Shown here: positions 1 through 9,763 of the stretch, in pieces
Position numbering within the stretch: position 1 is the first letter of the stretch
Layout of the letters: each line of letters begins with the position of its first letter
Translations under genes and position numbers: made by a program
Notes under the pieces: model-generated
Database searches by the model: none
What the model was told of the DNA's origin: nothing
What the model saw: the letters and a program-made list of their open reading frames with translations, nothing else
Source: Hylemonella sp.
Lineage (GTDB): Bacteria; Pseudomonadota; Gammaproteobacteria; Burkholderiales; Burkholderiaceae_C
DNA length: 64,000 bases
Direction: 5' to 3'
Assembly (NCBI GenBank): GCA_030680575.1
Contig: JAUXVI010000030.1
Coordinates: 62,001 to 126,000, forward strand

Positions 1-1
1 C

Positions 2-976
2 TGGGGTCAGATGAGCTATTGGGGCGCCCAGGTGATCGTGAACCTGTTTGCCGCCATTCCCTTCGTCGGTCCCGATCTGGCCCTGCTGATCCGTGGCGAT
101 TTTGTGGTGGGTGACGCAACGCTGAACCGCTTCTTCAGTTTCCACGTGATCGCCGTGCCGCTGGTGCTGCTGGGCTTGGTGGTGGCGCACCTGTTCGCGC
201 TGCATGATGTCGGCTCCAACAACCCGGATGGCATCGAGATCAAAGGCCCGAACGCCCCGAAGGATGCCCAAGGCCACCCGCTGGACGGCGTGCCTTTCCA
301 CCCCTACTACACGGTGCATGACATCTTTGGTGTCAGCGTGTTCCTGATGGTGTTCACTGCCATCATCTTCTTCGCGCCCGAGTTCGGTGGTTACTTCCTT
401 GAGTACAACAACTTCATTCCGGCCGATCCGCTGCAGACGCCTGCGCACATCGCCCCGGTCTGGTACTTCACGCCGTTCTATTCCATGCTGCGTGCCATCA
501 CCAGCGAGATGATGTATGCGCTGATTGCCTGCGTGCTGCTCGCCGCCGTTCTGGCTGCGGTCAAGCTCAAGCTGTCCTCGCTGTTCAAGGCAGTGGTGCT
601 GGGTGGTGCCGTGGTGGCAACGGCTCTGATGCTGGCGATCGATGCCAAGTTCTGGGGCGTGGTGGTGATGGGCGGTGCTGTTGTCATCCTGTTCTTCCTG
701 CCCTGGCTGGACAACAGCCCGGTCAAGTCGATCCGCTACCGTCCGGACTGGCACAAGTACATGTACGGTGTCTTTGTGTTCATGTTCATGATCCTGGGTT
801 ATTTGGGTATCCAGGCTCCCGGCGTCTGGGGTAACTTGTGGGGACAGGACATTGCCCAACGTGTTTCTCAGTTGTTCACCCTTGGCTACTTTGCCTTCTT
901 CCTCCTGATGCCGTGGTGGAGCCGTATCGGCCAACCCAAGCCCGTGCCTGACCGCGTCATCTTTGCTGCCCACTGA
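2..976 (+). CDS. petB: Cytochrome b of the bc1 complex (5' end missing)
   Basis: Membrane subunit of ubiquinol:cytochrome c reductase, carrying hemes bL and bH and the quinone sites. The reading frame is open from base 2 (W-G-Q-M-S-Y-W-G...), so the N-terminal helices lie upstream of the window. Visible are the helix D histidines in FSFHVIAVPL and VVAHLFALHD, the Qo-site loop PVWYFTPFYSMLRA (PVWY in place of the mitochondrial PEWY), and several later transmembrane helices. petC follows after 17 bases with a good ribosome site. The ATG at base 11 is internal methionine, not the start. petA would be expected just upstream. Confidence 0.96.
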   Translation, partial: WGQMSYWGAQVIVNLFAAIPFVGPDLALLIRGDFVVGDATLNRFFSFHVIAVPLVLLGLVVAHLFALHDVGSNNPDGIEIKGPNAPKDAQGHPLDGVPFHPYYTVHDIFGVSVFLMVFTAIIFFAPEFGGYFLEYNNFIPADPLQTPAHIAPVWYFTPFYSMLRAITSEMMYALIACVLLAAVLAAVKLKLSSLFKAVVLGGAVVATALMLAIDAKFWGVVVMGGAVVILFFLPWLDNSPVKSIRYRPDWHKYMYGVFVFMFMILGYLGIQAPGVWGNLWGQDIAQRVSQLFTLGYFAFFLLMPWWSRIGQPKPVPDRVIFAAH

Positions 977-993
977 GCTGGAGATAACAAAAA

Positions 994-1752
994 ATGAAGA
1001 AACTCATTCTCGGCCTGATCACGGCACTTGGTCTGCTCAGCGGTGCCCACGCTGCCAGTGGCGGTGGTATCTCCTGGGACAAGGCGCCCGTCAACACCAG
1101 CGACACGGCGTCGCTGCAAAACGGCGCCAAGCTGTTCGTCAACTATTGCCTGAGCTGCCATTCGGCCGCCTTCATGCGCTACAACCGCCTGCAGGACATC
1201 GGTTTCACCAATGAACAGATCAAGGACAACCTGCTGTTCACGACCGACAAGGTTGGCGAGACCATGAAGTCGGCCATCGATCCGAAGCAGGCCAAGGAGT
1301 GGTTTGGCGCCAACCCGCCTGATCTGACTGTGATTGCACGTTCGCGTGCCGGTCATGGCGGCACGGGTGCTGACTACCTCTACACCTTCTTGCGTACTTT
1401 CTATGTGGACGAGACCAAAGCCACCGGCTGGAACAATCTGGTCTTCCCGAGCGTTGGCATGCCGCATGCACTGTGGGAGTTGCAGGGCAAGCGCCGCCCG
1501 GTCTACGAGACTAAGCAAGAACACGGCCACGATGTGCAGGTCTTCAAGGGTTGGGAGCAGGTCACGCCGGGCACCATGACGCCGCTCCAGTATGATCAAG
1601 CCATTGGCGATCTGGTGAACTTCCTGCAATGGATGGGCGAACCGGCCCAGAACACCCGTGTTCGCGTGGGCGTCTGGGTCTTGCTGTTCCTGCTGATGTT
1701 TACCGTGATCGCTTGGCGCCTTAATGCCGCGTACTGGAAAGACGTCAAGTAA
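994..1752 (+). CDS. petC: Cytochrome c1 of the bc1 complex
   Basis: Heme-c subunit that passes electrons from the Rieske protein to soluble cytochrome c. The 252-residue protein has a cleavable signal peptide (about residues 1-20, ending AHA), one heme motif C52-L-S-C-H56, a likely Met ligand in the VGMPHALWE stretch, and a single C-terminal membrane anchor (about residues 225-247) that leaves the heme domain in the periplasm. Length and layout match bacterial cytochrome c1. It is co-transcribed with petB (17-base gap, GGAGA upstream of the ATG) and is followed by a hairpin terminator. Confidence 0.96.
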   Translation: MKKLILGLITALGLLSGAHAASGGGISWDKAPVNTSDTASLQNGAKLFVNYCLSCHSAAFMRYNRLQDIGFTNEQIKDNLLFTTDKVGETMKSAIDPKQAKEWFGANPPDLTVIARSRAGHGGTGADYLYTFLRTFYVDETKATGWNNLVFPSVGMPHALWELQGKRRPVYETKQEHGHDVQVFKGWEQVTPGTMTPLQYDQAIGDLVNFLQWMGEPAQNTRVRVGVWVLLFLLMFTVIAWRLNAAYWKDVK

Positions 1753-1769
1753 GCCGCCATCCTTAACTT

Positions 1770-1794
1770 GTTTTGCACCAGAGTGGTGCAAAAC
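1770..1794. promoter_or_regulatory. Perfect 11-bp palindrome resembling an NtrC site
   Basis: Arms GTTTTGCACCA and TGGTGCAAAAC are exact inverted repeats separated by GAG. The centre, TGCACCA-N3-TGGTGCA, resembles the enterobacterial NtrC (NR-I) binding sequence. It lies 18 bases after the petC stop and has no T-run after it, so it is a poor terminator by itself. No sigma-54 GG-N10-GC element is visible before sspA, so NtrC control is only a possibility. Confidence 0.4.
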
Positions 1795-1805
1795 TTGCTA
1801 TTTAT

Positions 1806-1841
1806 AGAGTGGGTTTGCGACAATGCAGCCCACTCTTTTAG
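1806..1841 (+). terminator. Intrinsic terminator after petC
   Basis: AGAGTGGG (1806-1813) pairs with CCCACTCT (1829-1836), with an inner TGC/GCA pairing, and is followed directly by TTTTA. This ends the petABC operon before sspA. Confidence 0.7.
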
Positions 1842-1910
1842 TTTCGACCTGACTTGAATGCAAGTTAGTCTCCGCTGAAACTAGGTTTTGATTTTTAGGA
1901 GCCTCCCACC

Positions 1911-2522
1911 ATGATGGTGCTGTATTCGGGCACGACCTGCCCTTTCTCCCACCGCTGCCGTTTCGTCCTGTTCGAAAAAGGGATGGATTTCGAGATCCGC
2001 GATGTCGATCTATACAACAAGCCGGAAGACATCAACGTCATGAACCCCTACGGCCAGGTGCCGATCCTGGTGGAGCGTGACCTGATCCTGTACGAGTCGA
2101 ACATCATCAACGAGTACATCGACGAGCGCTTCCCGCATCCGCAGCTGATGCCTGGCGACCCGGTGGACCGCGCGCGCGTGCGTCTGTTCCTGCTCAATTT
2201 CGAGAAGGAACTGTTCGTCCACGTCTCGACACTGGAGTCCCGTGCTTCCAAAGGCAATGAAAAGGCCCTGGAAAAAGCGCGCTCCCACATCCGTGACCGT
2301 CTGACGCAACTGGCCCCGGTGTTCCTGAAGAACAAGTACATGCTGGGCGAAAACTTCTCCATGCTCGATGTGGCCATTGCCCCGCTGCTGTGGCGCCTCG
2401 ACTACTACGGCATCGAACTGAGCAAGAACGCCGCGCCGCTGCTCAAGTACGCAGAGCGCATCTTCTCGCGCCCGGCCTATATTGAAGCGCTGACGCCGTC
2501 TGAAAAAGTGATGCGCAAGTAA
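1911..2522 (+). CDS. sspA: Stringent starvation protein A (GST fold)
   Basis: RNA-polymerase-associated regulator of stationary-phase and acid-stress genes in E. coli. The 203-residue protein has a glutathione-S-transferase-like N-terminal thioredoxin fold (VLYSGTTCPFSHRCR, then the cis-Pro segment GQVPILVE and the ES.II motif YESNIINEYI) and an all-helical C-terminal half. An AGGAG eight bases before the first of two ATGs sets the start. It is followed by sspB, and petBC-sspA-sspB is a common betaproteobacterial order. SspA proteins usually lack glutathione transferase activity, so an enzymatic role is not implied. Confidence 0.93.
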   Translation: MMVLYSGTTCPFSHRCRFVLFEKGMDFEIRDVDLYNKPEDINVMNPYGQVPILVERDLILYESNIINEYIDERFPHPQLMPGDPVDRARVRLFLLNFEKELFVHVSTLESRASKGNEKALEKARSHIRDRLTQLAPVFLKNKYMLGENFSMLDVAIAPLLWRLDYYGIELSKNAAPLLKYAERIFSRPAYIEALTPSEKVMRK

Positions 2523-2541
2523 GACACCTGGTCGCTGTTCC

Positions 2542-3039
2542 ATGATGAATGCTCCGAGCGCAACGTCGACCCGTCCTTACCTGATCCGTGCCCTTTACGA
2601 ATGGTGCACCGACAATGGCTTCACGCCTTATGTGGCGGTGCGGGTCGACGAGACCGTGCAGGTGCCGCGTGAGTATGTGAAGAACGGCGAGATTGTGCTC
2701 AATGTCAGCATGGATGCGACCAGTTCGCTCAAGCTGGGCAATGAGTTCATCGAGTTCAAGGCCCGTTTCGCCGGGACGGCGCGCGACATCATGGTGCCGG
2801 TCGGGCGTGTGATTGCCATCTACGCGCGTGAGAACGGTCAAGGCATGGCGTTCCCGCTGGAAGAGACCGGTGCCGACGTGGCGCAGGCGACCGAGGTTGG
2901 GGCAGAATTGCCGGCCAAACCTGAGCCTGAAGCCAAGCCGGTTCAGCTGACGCGCGTCGACTCGGAGCGCAGCAGCGATGCCCCCGAGCCTCCTCGGCCG
3001 CCGAGTGGAACTCGGCCGGCGCTCAAGCGGGTCAAGTAG
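2542..3039 (+). CDS. sspB: ClpXP adaptor, stringent starvation protein B
   Basis: Adaptor that delivers ssrA-tagged and other substrates to ClpXP. The folded substrate-binding domain spans roughly residues 8-110 (TRPYLIRALYEWCTDNGFTPYV..., NVSMDATSSLKLGNE, GTARDIMVPVGRVIAIYARENGQGM). A long, disordered Pro/Glu-rich linker then leads to the basic C-terminal tail ALKRVK, the position of the ClpX-binding tail in known SspB. It lies 19 bases after sspA and is probably co-transcribed. Two adjacent ATGs (2542, 2545) are possible starts. Confidence 0.93.
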   Translation: MMNAPSATSTRPYLIRALYEWCTDNGFTPYVAVRVDETVQVPREYVKNGEIVLNVSMDATSSLKLGNEFIEFKARFAGTARDIMVPVGRVIAIYARENGQGMAFPLEETGADVAQATEVGAELPAKPEPEAKPVQLTRVDSERSSDAPEPPRPPSGTRPALKRVK

Positions 3040-3087
3040 CGCTTTTGGACTCGTCGCGTGGCGAGACCGCGGTAGAATAAAACCCGT

Positions 3088-3163
3088 GCCGATTTAGCTC
3101 AGTTGGTAGAGCACCCGCCTTGTAAGCGGTAGGTCGTCAGTTCGAATCCGACAATCGGCACCA
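3088..3163 (+). tRNA. thrT: tRNA-Thr (anticodon UGU)
   Basis: Full cloverleaf. The acceptor stem is GCCGATT (3088-3094) with AATCGGC (3153-3159) and the CCA end is encoded. The D stem is GCTC/GAGC, the anticodon stem CCGC/GCGG, the anticodon TGT (3121-3123), and the T loop TTCGAAT. A TAGAAT -10-like box lies at 3073-3078, and a T-run (from about 3166) directly after the gene would terminate it. Confidence 0.96.
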
Positions 3164-3201
3164 TCTTTTTTTCCTCGCCTGCTCCCTTCACGCATCCGCA
3201 T

Positions 3202-3513
3202 TCAGCGATCGCGGGAAATTTGGACCTTGAGCCGAATTGAGGTAATCTCCCAACCTTTGGCACGCAACTGGGCTTCCAGTGCGGGCAGGAACTGCCGGAT
3301 CTTGGCGGCAACCGCGTTGCTGCTGACGATCAGGCACCAGACCGACCCATCGATCGGCCCGGCCTGAATGGCCGAACGCAAAGGGCCGGGGATCAATGGC
3401 TCAATGGCCTTGAGCCGTGCCGACGAATCCCGGGTCAGCTCGGTCAGTCTGGCCAGGGTGGGGGAATCCTGTGTGGCCTGTAGCAGGGTCACAGGATGGT
3501 GGCGTCGGTTCAT
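3202..3513 (-). CDS. dciA: DUF721 protein, DciA-like helicase loader
   Basis: Small protein (about 103 residues) matching the DUF721 family, whose best-known member DciA helps load replicative helicase DnaB in bacteria without DnaC. Family-like segments are SARLKAIEPLIPGPLR and DGSVWCLIVSSNAVAAKIRQFLPALEAQLRAKGWEITSIRLKV. The ATG at 3513 gives the usual N-terminus (MNRRHHPVTL) and leaves a 25-base gap to the divergent M23 peptidase gene; an upstream extension would overlap that gene. The neighbourhood dciA / M23 / secA is conserved in beta- and gammaproteobacteria. Helicase loading is family knowledge, not visible in the sequence. Confidence 0.75.
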   Translation of the reverse strand: MNRRHHPVTLLQATQDSPTLARLTELTRDSSARLKAIEPLIPGPLRSAIQAGPIDGSVWCLIVSSNAVAAKIRQFLPALEAQLRAKGWEITSIRLKVQISRDR

Positions 3514-3538
3514 GGCGTTGGGTTGAGCGGAGAGACGA

Positions 3539-4621
3539 ATGCATTTGATTATCACGGATGCCTGGCTGGCCAAGAGTCGCGCCATTTATCTGAGCGGAAC
3601 CAAGCTCCTTGCCACGGTGCTGGCGTTGTCCTTCACCTTGATGCTGGTCGCAGCCGGTCTGTACCACTGGGTTTTTCTCAAGGGTGCGCGTGAAGGCTGG
3701 CCGGTGGTTGGAACCCTGGTCAGATTGGTGATCAAGGATGAATTTGCGCAGCGCGACCGTTTCATGCGCGAAAACCTGGATGTGATGGCCAAACGTCTCG
3801 GTGAGATGCAGGCCAAGATGATGCAGCTCGAATCCCTGGGTGAGCGCGTTTCGGGTCTGGCAGGTATCAATCCCAATGACATCAAGATCAAGCCGGGCCA
3901 AGGCGGCGCACTGGTGTCGGGGCGGCCTCTGACCATGGAAGAACTGAACACGACCTTGGCTGATCTGGACCGACTGACCGATCAGCGTGCCGATCTGATG
4001 GCCGTCGTGGAGTCCCGTCTGTTTGAGCAGAAAGTTCGGACCATGATGGTGCCCACGCAGCAGCCGGTAACAGGGAGCCTTGGCTCCAGTTTCGGCTGGC
4101 GCATTGATCCGTTCACGGGACGCTCAGCGCTGCATACCGGCCTCGACTTTCAAGCCAATACGGGCACACCTATTCTGGCGGCAGCTGGCGGCGTGGTGGT
4201 GACCCAGGAGTTTCACCCCGAATACGGCAACATGATCGAAGTCGATCATGGCAAGGACCTCATGACTCGTTATGCTCACACATCAAGAGCCTATGTCAAG
4301 AAGGGCGACCTGATCAAGCGTGGACAGCGGATTGCCGATGTCGGTAGCACCGGGCGTTCGACCGGGCCGCACTTGCATTTCGAAGTACTGGTACGTGGCG
4401 TGCCGCAGGACCCGCAAAAATTCCTGACGGCCGGCCGTAATCTGCCGGTCCAGCAGCTGGCAATGGCGCCGGCTACCGTAGCGGCGCCTGCACCGCAGCC
4501 GGCGGCCGCCGTCACGCCGGCGCAGCCTACAGTGGCGCGCCCGGCGCCTGTTGCTCCGGTCGCAGCCGCACCAGCGCCGACGACTGCCCCGGCTCCCCAG
4601 CCGGGCGCGGTGCAAAGGTAG
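3539..4621 (+). CDS. Membrane-anchored M23 metallopeptidase
   Basis: Peptidoglycan hydrolase of the LytM/M23 family, anchored in the inner membrane and facing the periplasm. It has one membrane helix (about residues 21-45), a coiled-coil-like stalk (about 75-165) and an M23 domain (about 178-295) with the zinc ligands in H199-T-G-L-D203 and H278-L-H280, so it looks catalytically complete. An Ala/Pro-rich low-complexity tail fills the last 60 residues. It sits between dciA and secA, as in many betaproteobacteria. Substrate (probably stem-peptide cross-links) is inferred from the family. Confidence 0.9.
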   Translation: MHLIITDAWLAKSRAIYLSGTKLLATVLALSFTLMLVAAGLYHWVFLKGAREGWPVVGTLVRLVIKDEFAQRDRFMRENLDVMAKRLGEMQAKMMQLESLGERVSGLAGINPNDIKIKPGQGGALVSGRPLTMEELNTTLADLDRLTDQRADLMAVVESRLFEQKVRTMMVPTQQPVTGSLGSSFGWRIDPFTGRSALHTGLDFQANTGTPILAAAGGVVVTQEFHPEYGNMIEVDHGKDLMTRYAHTSRAYVKKGDLIKRGQRIADVGSTGRSTGPHLHFEVLVRGVPQDPQKFLTAGRNLPVQQLAMAPATVAAPAPQPAAAVTPAQPTVARPAPVAPVAAAPAPTTAPAPQPGAVQR

Positions 4622-4759
4622 AATCAAGGACTTGGTCTTTCCATTGCTTGGCGGGCCGCGAAAGCGGCTGGCCGGTAGGGAGCGACTCGTTTTATCTTGA
4701 TTGAAAAGGATTGCACTGTCCTGCTGACGCATCCAGGCTAGCAGGCCGGTAGGGCATTC

Positions 4760-7504
4760 ATGGTCACCAACATCCTCACCAAAATTTTTGGCAGCCGCAA
4801 CGACCGGCTGCTCAAGCAGTACCGCACCGTCGTGGCCCGCATCAATGCGCTGGAGCCGCAGTTTGAAAAACTGAACGATGACGAACTGCGCGGCAAGACC
4901 CAGGAGTTCCGCGACCGGGTTGCCAAGGGGGAAGCGCTCGATGCCTTGCTGCCGGAGGCATTTGCCGTGGTGCGCGAGGGCTCCAAGCGTGTCATGAAGA
5001 TGCGGCATTTCGATGCCCAGCTGATCGGCGGCATTGCCTTGCACCAGGGCAAGATTGCGGAAATGCGAACGGGCGAAGGCAAGACGCTGACGGCCACGCT
5101 GCCGGTCTATCTCAACGCGCTGGGCGGGCAGGGCGTGCATGTGGTGACGGTCAACGATTACCTGGCCAACCGCGATGCGCAGTGGATGGGCAAGCTCTAC
5201 AACTTCCTGGGCTTGTCAGTCGGCATCAACCTGCCGCAGATGCCGCGTGAAGACAAGCAGGCTGCCTACCAGGCCGACATCACGTACGGCACCAATAACG
5301 AATACGGCTTCGACTACCTGCGTGACAACATGGTGTACGAGGTGGCAGACCGGGTGCAGCGCGGCCTGAACTACGCCATCGTCGATGAGGTCGACTCCAT
5401 CCTGATCGACGAGGCGCGCACGCCGCTCATCATCAGTGGCCAGGCCGAGGATCACACGGCGCTGTATGTCGCCATCAACAAGGTGGTGCCCGCGCTCACA
5501 CGTCAGGAAGGTGAAGCGGACCCGCGCACCGGCGAAGGCGTGACCAAACCAGGTGACTTCACGCTGGACGAGAAAAGTCATCAGGTCTTTCTGACCGAGC
5601 AGGGCCATGAGAATGCCGAGCGCATTCTCAGTCAGGCGGGCTTGCTGCCCGAGGGCGCCAGCCTCTACGATCCGGCCAACATCTCGCTGATGCATCACCT
5701 GTATGCTGCCTTGCGAGCCAACAATCTGTACCACCGCGACCAGCATTACGTGGTGCAGAACGGCGAGATTGTCATCGTTGATGAATTTACCGGTCGTCTG
5801 ATGACGGGCCGACGCTGGAGCGATGGCTTGCACCAGGCGGTGGAAGCCAAGGAAGGCGTGGCCATCCAGGCCGAGAACCAGACACTGGCCTCCATCACCT
5901 TCCAGAACTACTTCCGCCTGTACAACAAGCTGGCCGGCATGACGGGCACGGCCGATACCGAAGCCTACGAGTTCCAGGAGATCTACGGTCTGGAAACCGT
6001 GATCATCCCGCCGAACCGCCCGAGCCGGCGTGACGACCAGCTCGACCGTGTCTACAAGACCACGCGCGAAAAGTACGAGGCGGCGATCAAGGATATCCGG
6101 GAGTGCCATGAGCGCGGCCAGCCGGTGCTGGTGGGCACGACCTCGATCGAGAATTCAGAGTACATCGCCGAACTGCTGCAGAAGGAAAAACTGCCGCACC
6201 AGGTGCTCAATGCCAAGCAGCATGCGCGAGAAGCCGACATCATTGCGCAGGCTGGCCGGCCCGGTGTGATCACGATTGCTACCAACATGGCCGGACGCGG
6301 TACCGATATCGTGCTGGGCGGCAACATCGAGAAGTCGATCGAGGCGATTGAAACCGACGCCGCTCTGGATGATTCGGCCAAGGCAAAGCAGGTGGCGGCA
6401 CTGCGTGCACAGTGGAACGAGGACCATGAGAAGGTCAAGGCACTGGGCGGTTTGCGCATCATCGCCACCGAACGCCATGAGTCGCGCCGCATTGACAACC
6501 AGCTGCGCGGCCGCTCCGGTCGGCAGGGTGATCCGGGTTCTTCACGCTTCTACCTGAGTCTGGACGATGCGCTGATGCGTATCTTCGCTGGCGATCGGGT
6601 GCGCGCCATCATGGACCGGCTCAAGATGCCCGACGGCGAGGCCATCGAAGCCGGTATCGTGACGCGCAGCATCGAAAGCGCGCAGCGCAAGGTCGAGGCA
6701 CGCAACTTCGATATCCGCAAGCAGCTGCTTGAATACGACGATGTATCCAACGACCAGCGCAAGGTGATCTACCAACAGCGCAATGCCATTCTGGATGCCG
6801 CCGACCTGTCGGCACAGATCGCCTCACTGCGTGAAGGCTGTTTCACCGACCTCGTGCACCAGCATGTGCCGCCGGAATCGGTGGAAGAGCAGTGGGATAT
6901 TGCCGGGCTGGAAAAGGTGCTGCACGACGAGTGGCAGATCGAGTTGCCCTTGCGCCAACTGGTGCAGGATGCCAGTGCCATTACCGACGAAGACATCCTT
7001 GAGAAAGTATTGGCCGCCGGCAACGTCGCATTTGACGCCAAGCTGGCCCAGATCGGGGCCGAGAACTTCACCCAGTTCGAGCGCGTCGTCTTGCTGCAAA
7101 GCATCGATACCCATTGGCGTGAGCACCTGAGCGCCTTGGATTACCTGCGTCAGGGTATCCATCTGCGCGGTTATGCGCAGAAGCAGCCCAAACAGGAATA
7201 CAAGCGCGAGGCGTTCGAGTTGTTTGGTCAGTTGCTGGATTCGGTGAAGAATGAGGTCACCCGAGTCCTGATGACGGTGCGTGTGCAGTCGGGCGAGCAG
7301 CTTGAAGAAGCCGCGGACGAACTGGAAAGCCGTGCCGAGCATATTACCAACGTGACCTATACCGCGCCGACCGAAACGGGTGATGTGGAAACCACGGTTG
7401 ATGCTGCAACGCAGGTGGCTGCCATGCCGCGCGTCGGTCGCAACGATCCCTGCCCTTGCGGTAGCGGCAAGAAATACAAGCATTGCCACGGCAAGCTGAG
7501 TTGA
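4760..7504 (+). CDS. secA: Preprotein translocase ATPase SecA
   Basis: Motor that drives unfolded preproteins through SecYEG. The 914-residue protein has the expected length, with Walker A RTGEGKTL at residues 103-110, Walker B in [16 protein letters not shown] (D209/E210), the helicase motif [15 protein letters not shown], and a C-terminal SecB/lipid-binding zinc motif [14 protein letters not shown] 138-base gap separates it from the M23 gene; I see no SecM-like leader peptide there. The frame is intact throughout. Confidence 0.99.
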   Translation: MVTNILTKIFGSRNDRLLKQYRTVVARINALEPQFEKLNDDELRGKTQEFRDRVAKGEALDALLPEAFAVVREGSKRVMKMRHFDAQLIGGIALHQGKIAEMRTGEGKTLTATLPVYLNALGGQGVHVVTVNDYLANRDAQWMGKLYNFLGLSVGINLPQMPREDKQAAYQADITYGTNNEYGFDYLRDNMVYEVADRVQRGLNYAIVDEVDSILIDEARTPLIISGQAEDHTALYVAINKVVPALTRQEGEADPRTGEGVTKPGDFTLDEKSHQVFLTEQGHENAERILSQAGLLPEGASLYDPANISLMHHLYAALRANNLYHRDQHYVVQNGEIVIVDEFTGRLMTGRRWSDGLHQAVEAKEGVAIQAENQTLASITFQNYFRLYNKLAGMTGTADTEAYEFQEIYGLETVIIPPNRPSRRDDQLDRVYKTTREKYEAAIKDIRECHERGQPVLVGTTSIENSEYIAELLQKEKLPHQVLNAKQHAREADIIAQAGRPGVITIATNMAGRGTDIVLGGNIEKSIEAIETDAALDDSAKAKQVAALRAQWNEDHEKVKALGGLRIIATERHESRRIDNQLRGRSGRQGDPGSSRFYLSLDDALMRIFAGDRVRAIMDRLKMPDGEAIEAGIVTRSIESAQRKVEARNFDIRKQLLEYDDVSNDQRKVIYQQRNAILDAADLSAQIASLREGCFTDLVHQHVPPESVEEQWDIAGLEKVLHDEWQIELPLRQLVQDASAITDEDILEKVLAAGNVAFDAKLAQIGAENFTQFERVVLLQSIDTHWREHLSALDYLRQGIHLRGYAQKQPKQEYKREAFELFGQLLDSVKNEVTRVLMTVRVQSGEQLEEAADELESRAEHITNVTYTAPTETGDVETTVDAATQVAAMPRVGRNDPCPCGSGKKYKHCHGKLS

Positions 7505-7528
7505 ACCTATTGAATTCCGAGTTGCACC

Positions 7529-8767
7529 ATGCCCGTCAACCTGTCCGCTCCCAACGCTTCTGAACTTCTGCCCATCGCCGGTGTGCGCATCGGCGTGACC
7601 GAAGCCGGTGTACGCAAGGCCAACCGCAAGGATCTGACGGTGGTGCTGCTGGACGAAGGCACCTCGGTGGCCGGTGTCTTCACGCAGAACCGTTTCTGTG
7701 CCGCACCGGTTCAGATCTGCCGCGAGCACCTGGCGCAGCAGTCCGCCGGACGCGGCATTCGAGCCATGGTCATCAACACCGGCAATGCCAATGCCGGTAC
7801 CGGACAAGACGGTCTGGCGCGGGCGCGTAGCACCTGTGCCGCATTGGCCCAGCATTTGAATCTGCGCGCTGAACAAGTGTTGCCGTTTTCCACCGGCGTG
7901 ATCATGGAGCCGCTGCCGCATGAGCGTATCGAAGCCGGTCTGCCGGCGGCGCTGGCCGATGCCCGCGAGGACAACTGGTTGCGTGCTGCCGAAGGCATCA
8001 TGACAACCGACACCGTGCCCAAGGCCTTTGGCGCGCAGGTCGTGATCGGTGGCGTCACGGTGAGCGTGACTGGCATCAGCAAGGGCGCCGGCATGATCCG
8101 GCCCAATATGGCGACCATGCTCGGTTTCATGGCCACCGATGCGCGTGTCAGCCAGGCAGTCATGCAGCAGCTGGCGCGCGAGTTGGCTGAAGGGTCGTTC
8201 AACCGCGTCACGGTCGATGGCGATACCTCCACCAACGATTCCTTCGTCGTCATTGCCAGCAACAAGGCCGCGCATGCGCCGATCGAGTCGCTGGCCAGCC
8301 CCGAAGGCCAGGCCCTCAAGGCGGCCCTGCTGGGGGTGGCGCGCCAACTGGCGCAAGCCATCGTGCGCGACGGTGAAGGCGCAACCAAATTCATCGCTAT
8401 CCAGGTGCGAGGCGGCAAGACCGCTGATGAATGCCGACAGGTGGCCTATGCCATTGCACACTCACCGCTGGTGAAGACGGCGTTTTATGCCAGCGACCCG
8501 AATCTTGGCCGCATCTTGGCGGCGGTCGGTTATGCCGGCATCGCTGACCTGGACCAAAGTCGTATCGATCTGTTTCTGGACGATGTGCACGTGGCCGTGC
8601 AGGGGGGGCGCAACCCGTCTTACCGCGAGGAGGATGGCCAGCGCGTGATGAAGCAAAGCGAGATCACGGTGCGGGTGGTGCTGGGCCGCGGTCAGGCCGA
8701 GGATACGGTCTGGACCTGCGACCTCAGCCACGACTATGTGTCCATCAACGCCGATTACAGATCGTGA
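7529..8767 (+). CDS. argJ: Bifunctional ornithine acetyltransferase / N-acetylglutamate synthase
   Basis: Recycles acetyl from N-acetylornithine to glutamate in the cyclic arginine pathway. The 412-residue precursor carries the self-cleavage site [14 protein letters not shown], cut between A195 and T196 so that Thr196 becomes the nucleophile of the beta chain. The TxxxT-type and GNANAGTG segments typical of ArgJ are present. It starts 24 bases after secA. The stop codon lies inside the first bases of an intergenic repeat (GTGAAACACCCCC). argC lies elsewhere in the window at 49.9-50.9 kb. Confidence 0.97.
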   Translation: MPVNLSAPNASELLPIAGVRIGVTEAGVRKANRKDLTVVLLDEGTSVAGVFTQNRFCAAPVQICREHLAQQSAGRGIRAMVINTGNANAGTGQDGLARARSTCAALAQHLNLRAEQVLPFSTGVIMEPLPHERIEAGLPAALADAREDNWLRAAEGIMTTDTVPKAFGAQVVIGGVTVSVTGISKGAGMIRPNMATMLGFMATDARVSQAVMQQLARELAEGSFNRVTVDGDTSTNDSFVVIASNKAAHAPIESLASPEGQALKAALLGVARQLAQAIVRDGEGATKFIAIQVRGGKTADECRQVAYAIAHSPLVKTAFYASDPNLGRILAAVGYAGIADLDQSRIDLFLDDVHVAVQGGRNPSYREEDGQRVMKQSEITVRVVLGRGQAEDTVWTCDLSHDYVSINADYRS

Positions 8768-8860
8768 AACACCCCCAGGCTGCGCACACTGCGTGTCGCT
8801 CCGCCACCCCCCTCCAGGGGGCGACACCAGTGGCCCGGCAAAGCCGGTTCCACGGTGTCC
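8764..8860 (+). repeat. Intergenic repeat family 1, copy A
   Basis: About 97 bases, beginning GTGAAACACCCCC and ending in GCCGGTTCCACGG. It is made of short stem-loops (CCCCC..GGGGG, CCGGCAAAGCCGG). Related copies lie at 26178 (inverted), 34764 and 38761. The first TGA of this copy is the argJ stop codon. Confidence 0.8.
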
Positions 8861-8887
8861 ACCGATGAACTTCCCCTTTGATCTCAC

Positions 8888-9763
8888 ATGAATGAGCAGT
8901 TTTTACGTCTGATCGAACGCGCCGAACAACTGATGGCGCGCATCGAGTCGATCTTGCCGCAACCGCTGGCCCAACCCGACTGGACGGCCTCCATCGCCTT
9001 TCGCTACCGCAAGCGCAGTTCGGGCCACGGTGTCATCGAGCCGGTGCGCCATGTGGGTGCGATGCATCTGGATCAGCTGAAGGAAATTGAGCAGCAGAAA
9101 GAGAAGATCCAGCGCAACACCGAGCAGTTCGTGCGCGGCTTGCCGGCCAATAACGTGCTTCTGACCGGTGCCCGCGGTACCGGCAAGTCATCCCTGATCC
9201 GTGCTTGCCTGCACACCTATGCCGCGCAGGGGTTGCGTCTGATCGAGGTCGACAAGGTCGATATGGTCGATCTGCCGGATCTCGTGGAGGTGGTATCGCA
9301 ACGACCCGAGAAGTTCATCGTATTCTGTGATGACCTGAGTTTCGAAGAGGGCGAGCCGGGCTACAAGGCGCTCAAGTCCATCCTCGACGGTTCGGTGGCC
9401 GCCACCACGCCCAATGTGCTGATTTACGTCACCAGCAACCGGCGTCATCTGTTGCCGGAGTACATGAAGGACAACCTCAGCTATGCGCCCAGTGACGATG
9501 GCGAAATCCATCCGGGCGAGGTGGTAGAGGAGAAGATCTCCCTCTCCGAGCGCTTTGGTCTGTGGGTGAGCTTCTACCCGTTCAGCCAGGACGAGTACCT
9601 GACCATCGTGGCGCAATGGCTGTCGTCCTTCAATGTTGATGCCGCCGCCATCGAGGCCGCCAAACCCGAGGCCCTGGTATGGGCGCTGGAGCACGGCTCG
9701 CGCAGCGGCCGGGTGGCCTTCCAGTTCGCCCGCGACTACGCGGGCAAGCACGCTTCGGCATGA
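8888..9763 (+). CDS. DUF815 family AAA ATP-binding protein
   Basis: Predicted P-loop ATPase of the DUF815 family, whose cellular role I do not know. Of 291 residues, the Walker A motif GARGTGKS is at 94-101, a Walker B-like IVFCDDLSFEEGE follows, then a sensor-like segment NVLIYVTSNRRHLLPE. The fold resembles the AAA modules of helicase loaders. The following Nudix gene overlaps its stop by four bases (ATGA), so the two are translated as a pair. The gene order argJ / DUF815 / mutT is common in Burkholderiales. Confidence 0.88.
   Translation: MNEQFLRLIERAEQLMARIESILPQPLAQPDWTASIAFRYRKRSSGHGVIEPVRHVGAMHLDQLKEIEQQKEKIQRNTEQFVRGLPANNVLLTGARGTGKSSLIRACLHTYAAQGLRLIEVDKVDMVDLPDLVEVVSQRPEKFIVFCDDLSFEEGEPGYKALKSILDGSVAATTPNVLIYVTSNRRHLLPEYMKDNLSYAPSDDGEIHPGEVVEEKISLSERFGLWVSFYPFSQDEYLTIVAQWLSSFNVDAAAIEAAKPEALVWALEHGSRSGRVAFQFARDYAGKHASA

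Noticed and set aside
1770-1794. Reading the GTTTTGCACCA palindrome as the petC terminator
   Set aside because: No T-run follows; the separate hairpin at 1806-1836 with a T-run is the better terminator.
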